Source: Colocasia esculenta
Taxonomy: Eukaryota > Streptophyta > Magnoliopsida > Alismatales > Araceae
Reading direction: 5' to 3'
Length of the DNA: 64,000 nucleotides
Assembly: GCA_014218235.1 (NCBI GenBank)
Contig: CM024753.1
Coordinates: 188,332,348-188,396,347 of the forward strand
This document shows, piece after piece, positions 53,723 through 64,000 of the stretch; within the stretch, counting starts at the first letter, position 1; the number at the start of each line of letters is the position of its first letter. The position numbers and the translations under genes are program-made. The notes beneath the pieces are model-generated. The model worked only from the letters and a program-made list of their open reading frames with translations. It ran no database searches and was not told the origin of the DNA.

Positions 53723-56700
53723 CAGGGTTTGGCGTGCCGGATCGAGTCGGCCCGATTCGGGCGTATCGCATCGGATCATAGAGGATCTGATGCGCGGCTC
53801 GGGCGATGCGGGCGGATCCCCTTTAAACAGGCGGATCGAACCCGATGCGCCACGATCCGGCCCGATACTGGCGCATCGGGTTCGATCCGCCCGACACCCT
53901 TAAGGGTGTCGGCGATGCGCTGCGAATCGGGACTCTACAGTCCCATTCGCAGCGCAGCAGACCGCAGCCCCCTTTCTCTCCCCCCCCCCCCCCCCCCGTT
54001 TTCAGGTTTTTTCAACAAAAAACCTTAGATTTGCATGCCAATCCACAAGTGGAGGCTTCCTACGTGAGTTTGCATCCATTTGGAGGTGGATTTGGAGGCA
54101 TTCAACCCTTCTTCTTCAAGTTTTTTGGAGGTTCTACAGGGCTTTGAAGGTAAGCCTCTTTTTTTCTTCATTTTTCTATTTTTTTCTTGGTGTATGGGTT
54201 AGATCTTGTTAGGAAATGTTGTTGCAAGTGATTGGTGTACACTTGCAACCATTTCTCATCAAGATCTACAAGTTTTTCATGTAGATTTGAAGATTTTTCC
54301 TAAAATATGATTTTCTGAAAAATAATTTAAAAAATCTTAGAAATTTTTTGAACAATCAAAAATTGATAGGAAGGTGTTGTATAAGTTCTATATCATGGTT
54401 AGAACTTGATTCCATAAGAAGTTTAGGTATAATTAATTTTAATTAATAATTATATTAAAATTAAAAAATAAATAAAACTTGAATTTACAGAAAATACCTA
54501 TGGAGGTGTGAATGTATTTGTAATTTTGTATGATCATGTGATTCATGTCTATGAAAAAAATTATCATATAATAACACTTTCCCCTAAAATATGATTTTCT
54601 GAAAAATAATTTAAAAAATCTTAAAAAAGTGTAAACAACCAAAAAATTGATAGGAATGTGTTGTATAACTTCTATATCATGGTTAGAAGTTGATTACATA
54701 AGAAGTTGAGCTAGAATTAATTTATGTTCTTCCATTATTAATAATTAAGAAGTAAGAAGTTGATTACAGAAAATATATATGGAGGTGTGAATGGATTTCT
54801 GTGATCATGTGTTCATGTATATAAAAAAAATATCATATAACAATTAAGAAGTAAGAACACTTTTTTATAGTGTTCAAATTCTGAGATTGAAATTAATTTA
54901 CTGTTAATTTATTAATTATTTTTTTGTCCTTGTAGATGGCACCGAAAAAGGGTTCTGATGATATTGGGTGGCAGCATGGCATCATGTTGGAAAATAGGCA
55001 CAACTTCAAGTGCAATTATTGTGGTTTTACGGGACAAGGAGGTGGGGTCTCCCGTTTGAAGAAGCACCTTGCTGGTGGTCGACTAGCAGACTACCATGAC
55101 GTGCAGGGGTGTAAGTCGGTGCCAAGAGAAGTTAAGAAGCTTATGATTGAACACCTTAAACAGGTTCGGACAGAGACAGCAAGAAAGAAGACAGATAAGG
55201 AGATCCAAGAGAGGATTATATCAGGAAGGGAACGAGATGAAGACATTGATGATGAAGTTGAAATGTATGCAGAATATGTGCCTGATCCTGATGTGCAGGA
55301 AAGGCTAGCCAGAACACAGAGCAGGGCTGAGGCATGGGAATGTGATCAAAGGGCAGCCCACAGAGTAAGTTTTCAGAGAACTCAGCATGAGGTTAGCAGT
55401 GGCAGTGGCAGTGGCTCAGCGGTAGGTGGCAGTGGCTCCCGTCGATTTTCAAATGTGGGAGATTATTTCACTCTACCCCCTCCCACACAAACACAAGTAC
55501 CAGAACAAGGCAGGCATAGCAAGAGACCCACAGGTGTGCAAATTGAGGATGTGGACCCTTATGTGTATCCTAGGGAGCATGGCAAGCAGACTAGGATTGA
55601 TGATGCATACAACTAGCAGAGGCCGAAATACAAGGTGGGTTGAGCATTTGCAAAGTGGTGGCACCATACAGGGTTACCATTCAATGCAGCGAACAGTCCA
55701 TATTACAAAACTGCAATACAGGAGGTTCAACGTGGAGGCCTACATGTGCAGCCTCCTACAGCTAGGGACTTGGCTGGGAAATATCTGCACGAGAAAGTTA
55801 ATGAGATCAAGTCTTACATTGACGGCTTTAAGAAGAAATGGGAGAAGTATGGTGTCACATTGATGTGTGATGGTTGGTCGGGTATCACCAGGAGCAGCCT
55901 CATCAACTTCCTGGTGTATTGTGATAGACAAGTCTTCTATCACAAATCTGTTGACGCATTTGATAGAGTACACAACTATGAATACATTATGAGTTTGATG
56001 CGAGAGGTTGTTGAGGAGATTGGTGAGCAATATATTGTGCATGTGGTAACAGATAATGGAACTGCATACAAAAAAGCAGGGGAGGAGTTGATGAAGATTT
56101 ATCCTCATCTTTATTGGACCCCATGTGCTGCCCACTGTGTTGATTTAATGCTTAAAGAGATTGGGACATTGCAACCCGTAAAGATGGTCATGGATGCAAG
56201 GCAGAAGATAACACGTTTCATCTACAATCATCATCTGGTGTTGGCGTGGATGAGAGAGTCCACTGGTGGAGAGTTGTTGAGACCGGCTGTCAACCGCTTT
56301 GCAACAAATTTTGTGGCATTACAGAGCCTATTGAAGCACAAGGATGGATTGAAACGCATGTTCAGGGGTGATAAATGGTTGCAGAGTAATTTTGCTGGAA
56401 CATCTGATGGAAAGGAGGTGGAAGGCATCATCAACAGCTCCAATTTTTGGGACCGGGTCTTCAAGCTGGTTCAGATCATTGAACCTCTATATGAGGTGTT
56501 GAGGGTGGTTGATGGGGATAGGAGACCATCTATAGGATTGGTATATGCAAAGCTTGAAGCCGCAAAGAAGAAGATCCGTAAAGTCTCACCTCGGCATGCA
56601 CACTTGGTCTTGGATGTTGTTGAGGATAGATGGGACCGGCAGATGAGTAGAGATCTACATATGGCGGGTAAGGAAATTGATGATATTTTTGTAATGCACT

Positions 56701-59362
56701 AAGTATTAATGTATTTTACAACCATTGATATTTTATACGTCAATTGCAGTATATTATCTCCACCCTGCATACCATTACACACACGAGCTGGCATATGAGG
56801 GTGACTTGACGACTGCTTTTACAAGGGTTGTCGAAAGATTGTCAAGAAGTCCTGTGCAAGCGGCAGATGCCATTGATGAGGCAAGTATAGGATTATCATC
56901 TTCCATCCAAACAAATACTTGAATTTTATATGCATGATGATCAATTTATTAAATGCAGATGAAGAGTTTTCGGGAAGCTATTGGGACCTTTGTTGAGCCA
57001 TCTGCCATTTCTGGTCGGGAGCGTGTAGAGGGCGGTAATATGCTTCCCATTTCATTTTTTATCATTGTAACTTGATGGTTGAGGTTTGATTGAGATAATT
57101 GAATTTGGATGCAGCTGATTGGTGGTTCAACTTTAGGCATACTGCGCCAACATTGAGGAAAATTGCAGTGAAGATCTTATCGCAGACTTCCTCATCTAGT
57201 GGATGTGAGAGGAACTGGAGTACGTTTGCATTGATACACACTAAAGTGCGGAATAGATTGTCATATAGGCGCTTGGACCAATTGGTGTACGTGCACTACA
57301 ATATGAGGTTAAGGGTCAAACATCTCACACAAGATCCAAAGCAGCGTGGGGAGGTGGAATATGATCCTGTTGATATTGGGTTCCTACGAGATGAAGAAGA
57401 CCCAATGATTTCATGGGTTGCAAGAGCAACAACAGAGCGGGGGAGTATGAGTTAGATGAGGAGGCAGATGATCCTGACGATCCACCTCGCCCTAACACTT
57501 TCCTAGCAAGGGCAGTAGCAGAAGCAACAGCAGAGGAGGAGGGAGATCGTGTGAATGTGGGACAGCCATACTCCCCTCATTAGAGATGGATCCAGAGGCT
57601 GAGGTGGATCTTCTTGGGGACATAGAACTGGAGCTTCATGAGCGCAGAGGAGGTAGGCGAGTAATTTCTTTCATTTATCTTACATATTGTATCAATTACA
57701 TTTGTGCTAATGTATCATGTTGGGGGCTATTGCAGGTGGAGGACATGGTGATGATGATGATGATTTTGAGAGGTTAATGGAAGGCCTCCCCCGCACACAA
57801 TCTAGAAGGAGAGGGTCATCTACCCAGGACGCCCCTCCCTCACAATCTACAAAGGCTCCCACATCATCTCAATTGGCAAAAGGGAAGCAAATAGCAACAG
57901 AATCCCGCCGAAAAAAAATTAGTGCAACAGAGTCCCGGCCAAGTAAAGGAGTTGTTATACGAGAGCCACCTCCCGTCCCAGCACAAAAAAGAAGGGTTGG
58001 TTTTCTGGTTGGGGATCCAAGAAAGGCAAGAAAGGTGCTACCGTTGTTGAAGATCCACTTGACATTGCCGATGCAGAGACTTTGGATCCAAATGCAGATG
58101 ATGAGACACCGTCTCCGTTGGATTCACCCCGATTGCCCAATAGCGCCTCCCATGATTCGATGACTACTGGTAGGTCATCATTTTGTATTGCACATTACCT
58201 CAAATGTATTTGTATTTGTATTTGTACTAACCTATCATAAAATTATATTGCATTTGCAGGTGGTTCTTCTTCAGATGCTGGAGGTGATGGTGGTTGTAAC
58301 GATGGAGGTGGAGGTGGTGACGGTGGTCAGGGAGGAGGAGATGGTGACGATGATCAAGGAGGAGGAGGTGGTGGGATGGAATTCACAGAGGAGCAATTTT
58401 ATGGGGGTGCAACACAAGATAGTAGTCATGGTGCCCCAATGCGGTACAATAGAAGGTAGAAGTTTAGACCTGGCAGTCAAGCAAGAGGTTCACTAGTGGA
58501 TTCTCATAGCTATGACACTATGATATCAGACTTTGAGAGGATGAGTACACAAGAGTCTGTCGGATCCTATGGCGGCCATAGCTATCACCCCGAGTCCACT
58601 AGCACAGACTACTCTAGTGGGTACGGACCGTACAGTGGGTACACTGCCACAACAGGCTACCTTGGTCCATCTCCATATATGCATCCTCCTCCTGCATTTT
58701 CTGTTCATGTTCCAGTTCAAGTTTTTGCTCCTCTGGAGGATGTACAGATGGCACAACTGAATGTAATCCGTCCCGGCAGCCAGTTGTGGGACCATTATCT
58801 AAGTCAGTTTCGTCAGAGATACCATACCAATGATGACATGGGATGAGTATCGTAGTTTTGTGTCTCGAACAAAAGGTCATCACCTTATTGGAGAGCTTCC
58901 CTCAGAGTCAGATGAGTCAGAGTCCGTGCCTATCCAATCCCAATGGAATGCATGCGATCCATATCAACAAGGGCATTGGGGATATTAGAGTAAGTCATTG
59001 TATTATGTATTGGAATTGAGAGTTTGATAGTTGTATTGACCTTGTGCAATGTAAATATCTTTCAATTAATGAGTTTCAATTTATTTTCACTCTTCTAATG
59101 CTTTCTTTTATTGAAAATAAATGTTTTATAGCAATTACATGATATAAATCTCATTGAATATGATGAAAGATATTTACAAAAGGCCTAAACCACACAATTA
59201 TTCAAAAAAAGGCCTGATTCAAAGGAATCAGCCAAAAATGGGTCATAAACAGGGGTTCTGCCTGAATCCATGCGAATCGAACCGAATCAGTTCGATCCGC
59301 CCGAATCGGATCGAATCAGGCACAGCCCGATTTGGTCCGAATCGGCGATGCGCCAAACCCTG
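53723..59362 (+). mobile_element. hAT transposon (5.6 kb) carrying a decayed transposase gene
   Basis: Begins CAGGGTTTGGCG and ends CGCCAAACCCTG, inverted repeats of the hAT kind. Both ends are rich in GATCCG/GATTCGG subterminal repeats, possible transposase sites. The gene inside has the BED finger, DUF659-type core and hAT dimerisation domain. The flanking 8-mers (GTATCGAG, CTACTAAG) do not match, so the duplication is lost or the ends were rearranged. It sits upstream of the PDI exon, probably in an intron. A run of C (about 17) lies near 53981. Confidence 0.85.
54936..58988 (+). pseudogene. hAT transposase (BED finger, DUF659-like core, C-terminal dimerisation)
   Basis: The start MAPKKGSDDIGWQHG opens a BED zinc finger (CNYCGF...RLKKHLAGG). 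One frame then continues to about 56675 through a core with VTLMCDGWSG and VVTDNGTAY, broken by TAG at 55614 and TGA at 55641. Likely exons follow: 56749-56880 (YYLHPAYHY), 56960-57031 (MKSFREAIGTF), and 57114 onward with the hAT dimerisation motif SSSSGCERNWSTF. A one-base gain near 57445 shifts the frame. Later exons encode Gly/Asp-rich and Tyr/Ser-rich tails to WNACDPYQQGHWGY at 58988. One intron would use a GC donor. An intact version would cut and paste the element; this copy should be inactive. Confidence 0.82.
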
Positions 59363-59456
59363 CTACTAAGTATGTGCTGGATCCGTCTATGGACGCACAA
59401 ACACATTCTTTTACCTTCCATTATATCTCTTTTTATTACATATTTATTTGATCTTC
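59363..59456. other. Spacer between hAT element and inverted derivative
   Basis: 94 bases of unrecognised AT-rich DNA separating two CAGGGTTTGGCG-type ends that face away from each other. Confidence 0.4.
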
Positions 59457-60728
59457 CAGGGTTTGGCGCATCGCCGATTCGGACCGAATCGGGCTGAATC
59501 GGGCTGTGCCTGATTCGATCTCATTCCCTTCCTGATATAATCCTCTCTTGGATCTCCTTATCTGCCTTCTTTCTTGCTGTCTCTGCCCGAACCTGTTTAA
59601 GGTGTTCAATCATAAGCTTCTTAACTTCTCTTGGCACCGACTTACACCCCTGCACATCATGGTAGCCTGCTAGTCGACCACCAGCAAGGTGCTTCTTCAA
59701 ACGGGAGACCCCACCTCCTTGTCCCATAAAACCACAATAATTGCACTTGAAGTTGTGCCTATTTTCCAACATGATGCCATGCTGCCACCCAATATCATCA
59801 GAACCCTTTTTCGGTGCCATCTACAAGGATAAAAAAATAATTAATAAATTAACAGTAAATTAATTTCAATCTCAGAATTTGAACACTATAAAAAGTGTTC
59901 TTACTTCTTAATTGTTATATGATATTTTTTTTATATACATGAACACATGATCACAGAAATCCATTCACACCTCCATATATATTTTCTGTAATCAACTTCT
60001 TACTTCTTAATTATTAATAATGTAAGAACATAAATTAATTCTACCTCAACTTCTTATGTAATCAACTTCTAACCATGATATAGAAGTTATACAACACATT
60101 CCTATCAATTTTTGGTTGTTTACACTTTTTTAAGATTTTTTAAATTATTTTTCAAAAAATCATATTTTAGGGGAAAGTGTTGTTATATGATTTTTTTTTT
60201 CATAGACATGAATCACATGATCATACAAAATTACAAATACATTCACACCTCCATAGGTATTTTCTGTAAATTCAAGTTTTATTTATTTTTTAATTTTAAT
60301 ATAATTATTAATTAAAATTAATTATATCTAAACTTCTTATGGAATCAAGTTCTAACCATGATATAGAACTTATACAACACCTTCCTATCAATTTTTTATT
60401 GTTCAAAAATTTCTAAGATTTTTTAAATTATTTTTCAGAAAAATCATATTTTAGAGAAAATCTTCAAATCTACATGAAAAACTTGTAGATCTTGATGAGA
60501 AATGGTTGCAAGTGTACACCAATCACTTGCAACAACATTTCCTAACAAGATCTAACCCATACACCAAGAAAAAAACAGAAAAATGAAGAAAAAAAGAGGC
60601 TTACCTTCAAAGCCCTGTAGAACCTCCAAAAAACTTGAAGAAGAAGGGTTGAATGCCTCTAAATCCACCTCCAAATGGATGCAAACTCACGTAGGAAGCC
60701 TCCACTTGTGGATTGGCATGCAAATCTA
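59457..60728 (-). mobile_element. Internally deleted hAT derivative in inverted orientation
   Basis: On the minus strand it carries the region equivalent to 54026-55238 of the neighbouring element, including the first 99 transposase codons with four amino-acid differences (59820-59521). It then jumps to the last ~60 bp of the element and ends CGCCAAACCCTG at 59457. The deletion joint shares GAT with both sides, typical of interrupted gap repair. The left terminal repeat (53723-54025 equivalent) is missing. Confidence 0.85.
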
Positions 60729-61588
60729 GTTTAAGTTTGACCAAATCCTGAGAGGTCTCAAGCAGACTAAGTATTGTCAGTAAGAGAGTGGCTTCCTTGG
60801 AGAAGTCATATGCACGTTTGACTTTTTTTACCGGACTTTGGATTTTTAGTGTTCCATATGATTTATTTGAATTATCAAATTTTTATATATGCTAAATTAT
60901 GAGAGATTAAAAAGTTAGCATTTCGCTAAAATTAACGAAATCACGATTTTCTTCTTCGGTGAGAGAGTTGACTTTTTATTGGTAAGAGATATAATTTTTT
61001 TTATATTTTTATTAGATTCAAATGAGGGTACTTCCTTATTTACATGTAATATCTTAAGTAAATATAACATTTACTTAAATGATATTCAGGTAAATAAGAC
61101 CTGAAATCGCAGTGGACTCGGCCTGAACTCAGCCTGTATAAGATATACACCTGTATAATGGGCCGATCCACCCACCCCTGGCTCAGCCGGGCTCGGCCCG
61201 GCTCGGCCGAGCCGGGGTCGGGATCGCCGGGTAGGATCGATTTTGGGCCGACCGATCCGATCCCGATCCCCGGGTTTTTGAACCTTGGTGCCAACCACCA
61301 TGGTACCCTATTGGTGAAGTGATATGTTGGATCGTCACCTGATCTGGCCAATCCCTTTCTATTTGTTAGCGGTTCAGACTCACATCAGATCATAGAAGAA
61401 ACATCAGATTCTAGTAGAATCAATGCAGGATTGGCCGAATCGGATCAAAATCGTCTGATTCCGGATCGGATCGTTGTGAGGGGGGAGGTGGCCTTGGTTA
61501 CAAAGAATTCAGGCCGGATTGGTCAGAATCGGCCTGGATTGGCCGATCCAGTCGATTCTGACCTTACATTTTAAAATTCAAATGGATC
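60729..61588. other. AT-rich DNA and CCGATCC-rich decayed repeats
   Basis: 60729-61080 shows nothing recognisable. 61090-61290 is GC-rich with CGGCTCGGCC and GATCCGATCC runs and one hAT-like end (CAAGGTTCAAAAACCCGG on the minus strand, near 61290). 61400-61560 is similar (GATTGGCCGATCC). These look like decayed hAT-type miniature elements, but no duplication was found. Confidence 0.4.
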
Positions 61589-61770
61589 CAAGGATGAGGG
61601 AGTCGGTTTCTGTTTCAGGTGGGTCCGAAACGAAATCGATTCGGTTTTGGTTTCAGCCGAAACCGTCCGAAACCTATAAAAGACCACCAAAAAATGCCAA
61701 AACATTTGTTAAAAAAAACTCAAATAAATTTGAAAATATATAAAAATTCATCACAACACAAAAAAAAACC
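61589..61770. mobile_element. Possible hAT-like miniature element
   Basis: Starts CAAGGATG with GGTTTC-rich interior like the element at 51635. Flanks AATGGATC (61581) and AATGGATA (61771) match at 7 of 8. The right inverted repeat is not clear. Confidence 0.4.
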
Positions 61771-62067
61771 AATGGATATCCATACTTGTTTGAGTAAGCA
61801 TTAAATTCTTTTTAAGTAATAATCAATATATATGTTGAATTGTTGGTTGCATTTATCTCTTTAATTTCGAGGACGAAATTCTTTTTAGGTGATAGTAATG
61901 TAATAACCGGTACGTTCGGATCGTAGCTTATCGGGTTTGGGGGCCAATGTGTGGCCCATCAGTAGACCTTGTGGGTCTACATGTGTTTATATAGGTTTGG
62001 TATAGTAGGTGGGAGACTGAATGGTTGGAATTCCCAGCCCAAGCAGACCTCTGTCGGGCTCATTAAG

Positions 62068-62234
62068 AACGCGATGTAACCAGACGACGTGATTCTTATA
62101 TGAACGCAACCACCTGCCCCGTCGCGATTTGGAACCGCTTTTACGTGAGAGCGGCTGCATGCGCGCCACGTGGCGCATGCAGCGTCGGTGAGGTACGTCA
62201 CATTTCTAAATGCGACGGCCCGATACGTCGCGAT
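62068..62234. promoter_or_regulatory. GCGAC/GTCGC doublets, first group
   Basis: Motif starts 62068/62086, 62103/62121 and 62209/62227 are pairs with 18-bp spacing. The last is a stem-loop (GCGACG...CGTCGC). They lie within 350 bp of the LTR start. Confidence 0.65.
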
Positions 62235-62575
62235 TCAAACTCAGTATGTTTTGGGCTTCTGCCCTAGGCCGAACAGTGCAGTTGCACTGTTCAGCTAGGA
62301 GAAGCTTTACTGCGGGAATTCTGAGCGATTTCTGCTGTTTGGAGTCCGTTTAGCGCGATTCCAGCACGAGGAGGTGCTTCGGAGCATGGGGAACGCCCGA
62401 ACGGTGTTGGATTCGCGTTTCTCCTATTGGTAGGGGAATTCTACCCTGTTTTCCGTTGTGTGGATTGTGTAGCTTAGGCTATGAGGTTTTCGATGTGGGA
62501 ATCGAATAAGCATGTTAGGCAGCATGCCTAGGCTTTCTTTTAAATTGTTATATCATGTTATATTTGCATGTATGC

Positions 62576-63031
62576 TAGGGGTGTTCATTATTTGGTCCAA
62601 ACCGAAAAACCGAACCGACCAGTTCGATTCGGTTCGGTTTCATGAGCCTCACGATTCGGTTCGGTTTGGAGCTGGGAAATCGAAATAAACCGAATATAGA
62701 TATATAGTTATATAAATAATGAAATAAAACAAAAAAAGGGTGGCGCAGTGGAGGGCGCCGTCGCGCGCCCTCCACACGTGCCGGGTGGTCGCGAGTTCGA
62801 ATCTCGCGACCACCCAAAAACTTGGCTTTTTGCCAAGTTTACCTAAAACAGGACAAAAAAATGTCAAAAAAACATAAAAAATATCAGAAAACCTTGAAAC
62901 CCAGAACAGTTGAGATTTCGGTTTGAACCGAACCGAACCGGTTCGGTTCGGTTCAATAACTGAATTCGGTTCGGTTCGGTTTCCTCCAAAAATGGTGAAA
63001 ACCGAACCAAACCGAACCGTGTACAGCCCTA
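62576..63031. mobile_element. hAT-type miniature element rich in GGTTCGGTTCGG
   Basis: Ends TAGGGGTGTTCA and GTACAGCCCTA are imperfect inverted repeats resembling those at 37734. Flanks ATGTATGC and ATGTATGG match at 7 of 8 if the last A is counted in the duplication. The subterminal regions carry CCGAACCGAACC/GGTTCGG runs. It contains a SINE-like unit. Confidence 0.7.
62738..62852 (+). mobile_element. tRNA-derived SINE-like unit (115 bp)
   Basis: The head resembles a tRNA. A-box-like TGGCGCAGTGG (62741-62751) lies in a D-arm-like GCGC...GCGC stem. B-box-like GAGTTCGAATC (62793-62803) lies in a perfect T-arm (GCGAG, loop TTCGAAT, CTCGC). The ends GGGTGG and CCACCC pair as an acceptor stem. 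A hairpin CTTGGC...GCCAAG follows. The nine bases ACAAAAAAA occur on both sides (62729, 62853), possibly a target duplication. No clear anticodon arm, so not a working tRNA gene. Confidence 0.55.
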
Positions 63032-63090
63032 TGTATGGCTCTGTGGTGTGATTTCCGAAACGGTAATCCAGGTTTATTTCTGTTGTCTAA

Positions 63091-63219
63091 AAGGCGACAG
63101 AACCAGTCGCCGCGATTCATGTGAACGCGACGACCAGGACCGTCGCGATTCAGACCTTAAGGCGACGGGTTGGTCCGTCGCGATTCAAGTCTATAGGCGA
63201 CTACTGTATTGGTCGCGTT
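63091..63219. promoter_or_regulatory. Four GCGAC/GTCGC hairpins with 18-bp spacing
   Basis: Pairs at 63091/63109, 63124/63142, 63159/63177 and 63194/63212 all have exactly 18-bp spacing. Each pair is an inverted repeat: for example GCGACGG, six bases, CCGTCGC. The loops differ in sequence, which suggests the stems rather than the loops are maintained. Confidence 0.8.
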
Positions 63220-63249
63220 TTAGAATGTGGCCACCCGAGCTCTGAGGTT

Positions 63250-64000
63250 CTGTGGCCAGTCTGTCTGGTTTATGTCTGTGAGAACTATTTTTTAACATTT
63301 TTAAAAAAATAATAATTTTTATCTTTGGATTTGAATTTGATTTATTTGGCTTTTATTTATTTACATAGACATGGTCTTATTTAGTTCGTTTGACCTCCCC
63401 CACTAACCTCAGTTAGTGTTAATTATATCAGCACAAATGTTTATCACCCTTGATTAACCATCAGACAACCCCTTTGGAATAGAAGAACGTGACTCACAAT
63501 TGAATGAAATGAATTATACATGAAAGAAAACAAAATTGCAAGCATGCAATCTATTTTTTTGGAATTTTCTGATATCTATTTCATTTTTTATTGATTTTTA
63601 AATTTGTTTTCTCATTTTTTGGGTATTTTTTAAAATTATTGATTTCATTTATTTAATTATTTTCATCATTTATTTATTTAAATTATGATTATGTGGATTA
63701 AATTAATATTTTTATTTATTTCTTTGATTTAAAGAGAGATTAACCTAAGGTGGATCAAAAATGACATGAAACATAACTTGTTTGTTATTTTTATGTTATT
63801 GAAAATTAAATAACAATGTTTGTGAAATATTTTACTAAGGTTTGTTGAAAAATTGGGTGATTTTGATTGAGAAATCAAGTGGTGAAGAGTTTGAAATAAA
63901 CGTGACACTACGTGTAATTATTCATATAGTGCGTGATTAAATAAGTGAAATTAGCCCAATAGGCCCATTAAACATCACGTGTGAGAATACATCAAATGCC
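63250..64000. other. AT-rich LTR interior
   Basis: Long T/A-rich stretches with no gene. Taken as continuing LTR because no LTR end was found before the window edge. Confidence 0.4.

Larger units (their letters stand above)
61899..64000 (+). repeat. Gypsy LTR, 5' portion, running off the window
   Basis: TTTCGAGGACGAAATTCTTTTTAG at about 61866-61888 is the standard tail before a gypsy 3' LTR. It is followed by TGTAATAACCGG at 61899, a typical LTR start. The polypurine tract between is degenerate. No internal genes precede it, so this is a truncated element or an LTR with a short flank. It contains the GCGAC hairpin cluster and the hAT-like insertion at 62576. Confidence 0.72.

Noticed and set aside
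53729..54147. Arg/Pro-rich ORFs at the left end of the hAT element
   Set aside because: Translations of GATCCG subterminal repeats and the poly-C tract.
53715..59370. 8-bp target duplication of the large hAT element
   Set aside because: GTATCGAG and CTACTAAG do not match; I report the element on its terminal repeats and gene only.
62738..62815. A functional tRNA gene
   Set aside because: The T-arm and acceptor pairing are good, but I cannot form a convincing anticodon arm and the last acceptor pair is mismatched; a SINE head fits better.

Overview
The window is nuclear DNA of a flowering plant (species not determined). It is AT-rich and dominated by nested LTR retrotransposons with initiator-tRNA-Met primer sites. 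It also carries hAT and CACTA transposons and a spliced, KDEL-ended protein disulfide isomerase (PDI) gene end. No bacterial, viral or organellar gene organisation was seen.

Layout. (1) 1-7900: Sirevirus A (Ty1/copia), minus strand, running off the left edge: env-like start, pol, gag, primer site and 5' LTR (5797-7900). (2) 7901-43838: Sirevirus B, same family and strand. A is inserted in B's 3' LTR. B contains a 227-bp CACTA miniature element and, at 15902-39804, a 23.9-kb insertion flanked by CTATG. (3) That insertion, element C, is a large non-autonomous gypsy-type element with about 4.1-kb LTRs, an extra partial LTR with its own primer site, and one ORF holding only a nucleocapsid. (4) Inside C's 5' LTR sits a young Tekay/Del chromovirus (17417-28276, TAGGT duplication) with nearly identical 3.08-kb LTRs and a nearly intact gag-pol. 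(5) C's 3' LTR carries a 387-bp hAT-type miniature element. (6) 43839-47729: remnant of an older Tekay relative (leader, primer site, 5' LTR) joined to the truncated LTR of B. (7) 47730-53006: mostly anonymous flanking DNA with a tandem duplication, a fold-back element, a small hAT element and a LINE/RTE tail. (8) 53007-53489: last two exons of the PDI gene, minus strand. (9) 53723-59362: a hAT transposon with a decayed transposase gene, then an inverted deletion derivative of the same family (59457-60728). (10) 61899-64000: start of another gypsy LTR, with a hAT-like element in it and a SINE-like tRNA-derived unit inside that.

The order of insertion can be read directly: B first, then C and A into B, then the chromovirus and the hAT miniature element into C.

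The strongest unexplained signal is that every LTR family here carries a cluster of a short CG-containing motif at fixed spacing. The two Tekay LTRs have GTCGAC palindromes 21-22 bp apart. Element C and the 61.9-kb LTR have GCGAC/GTCGC hairpins with 18-bp spacing. The Sireviruses have dozens of TCGTT repeats. The sequences differ but the arrangement recurs.
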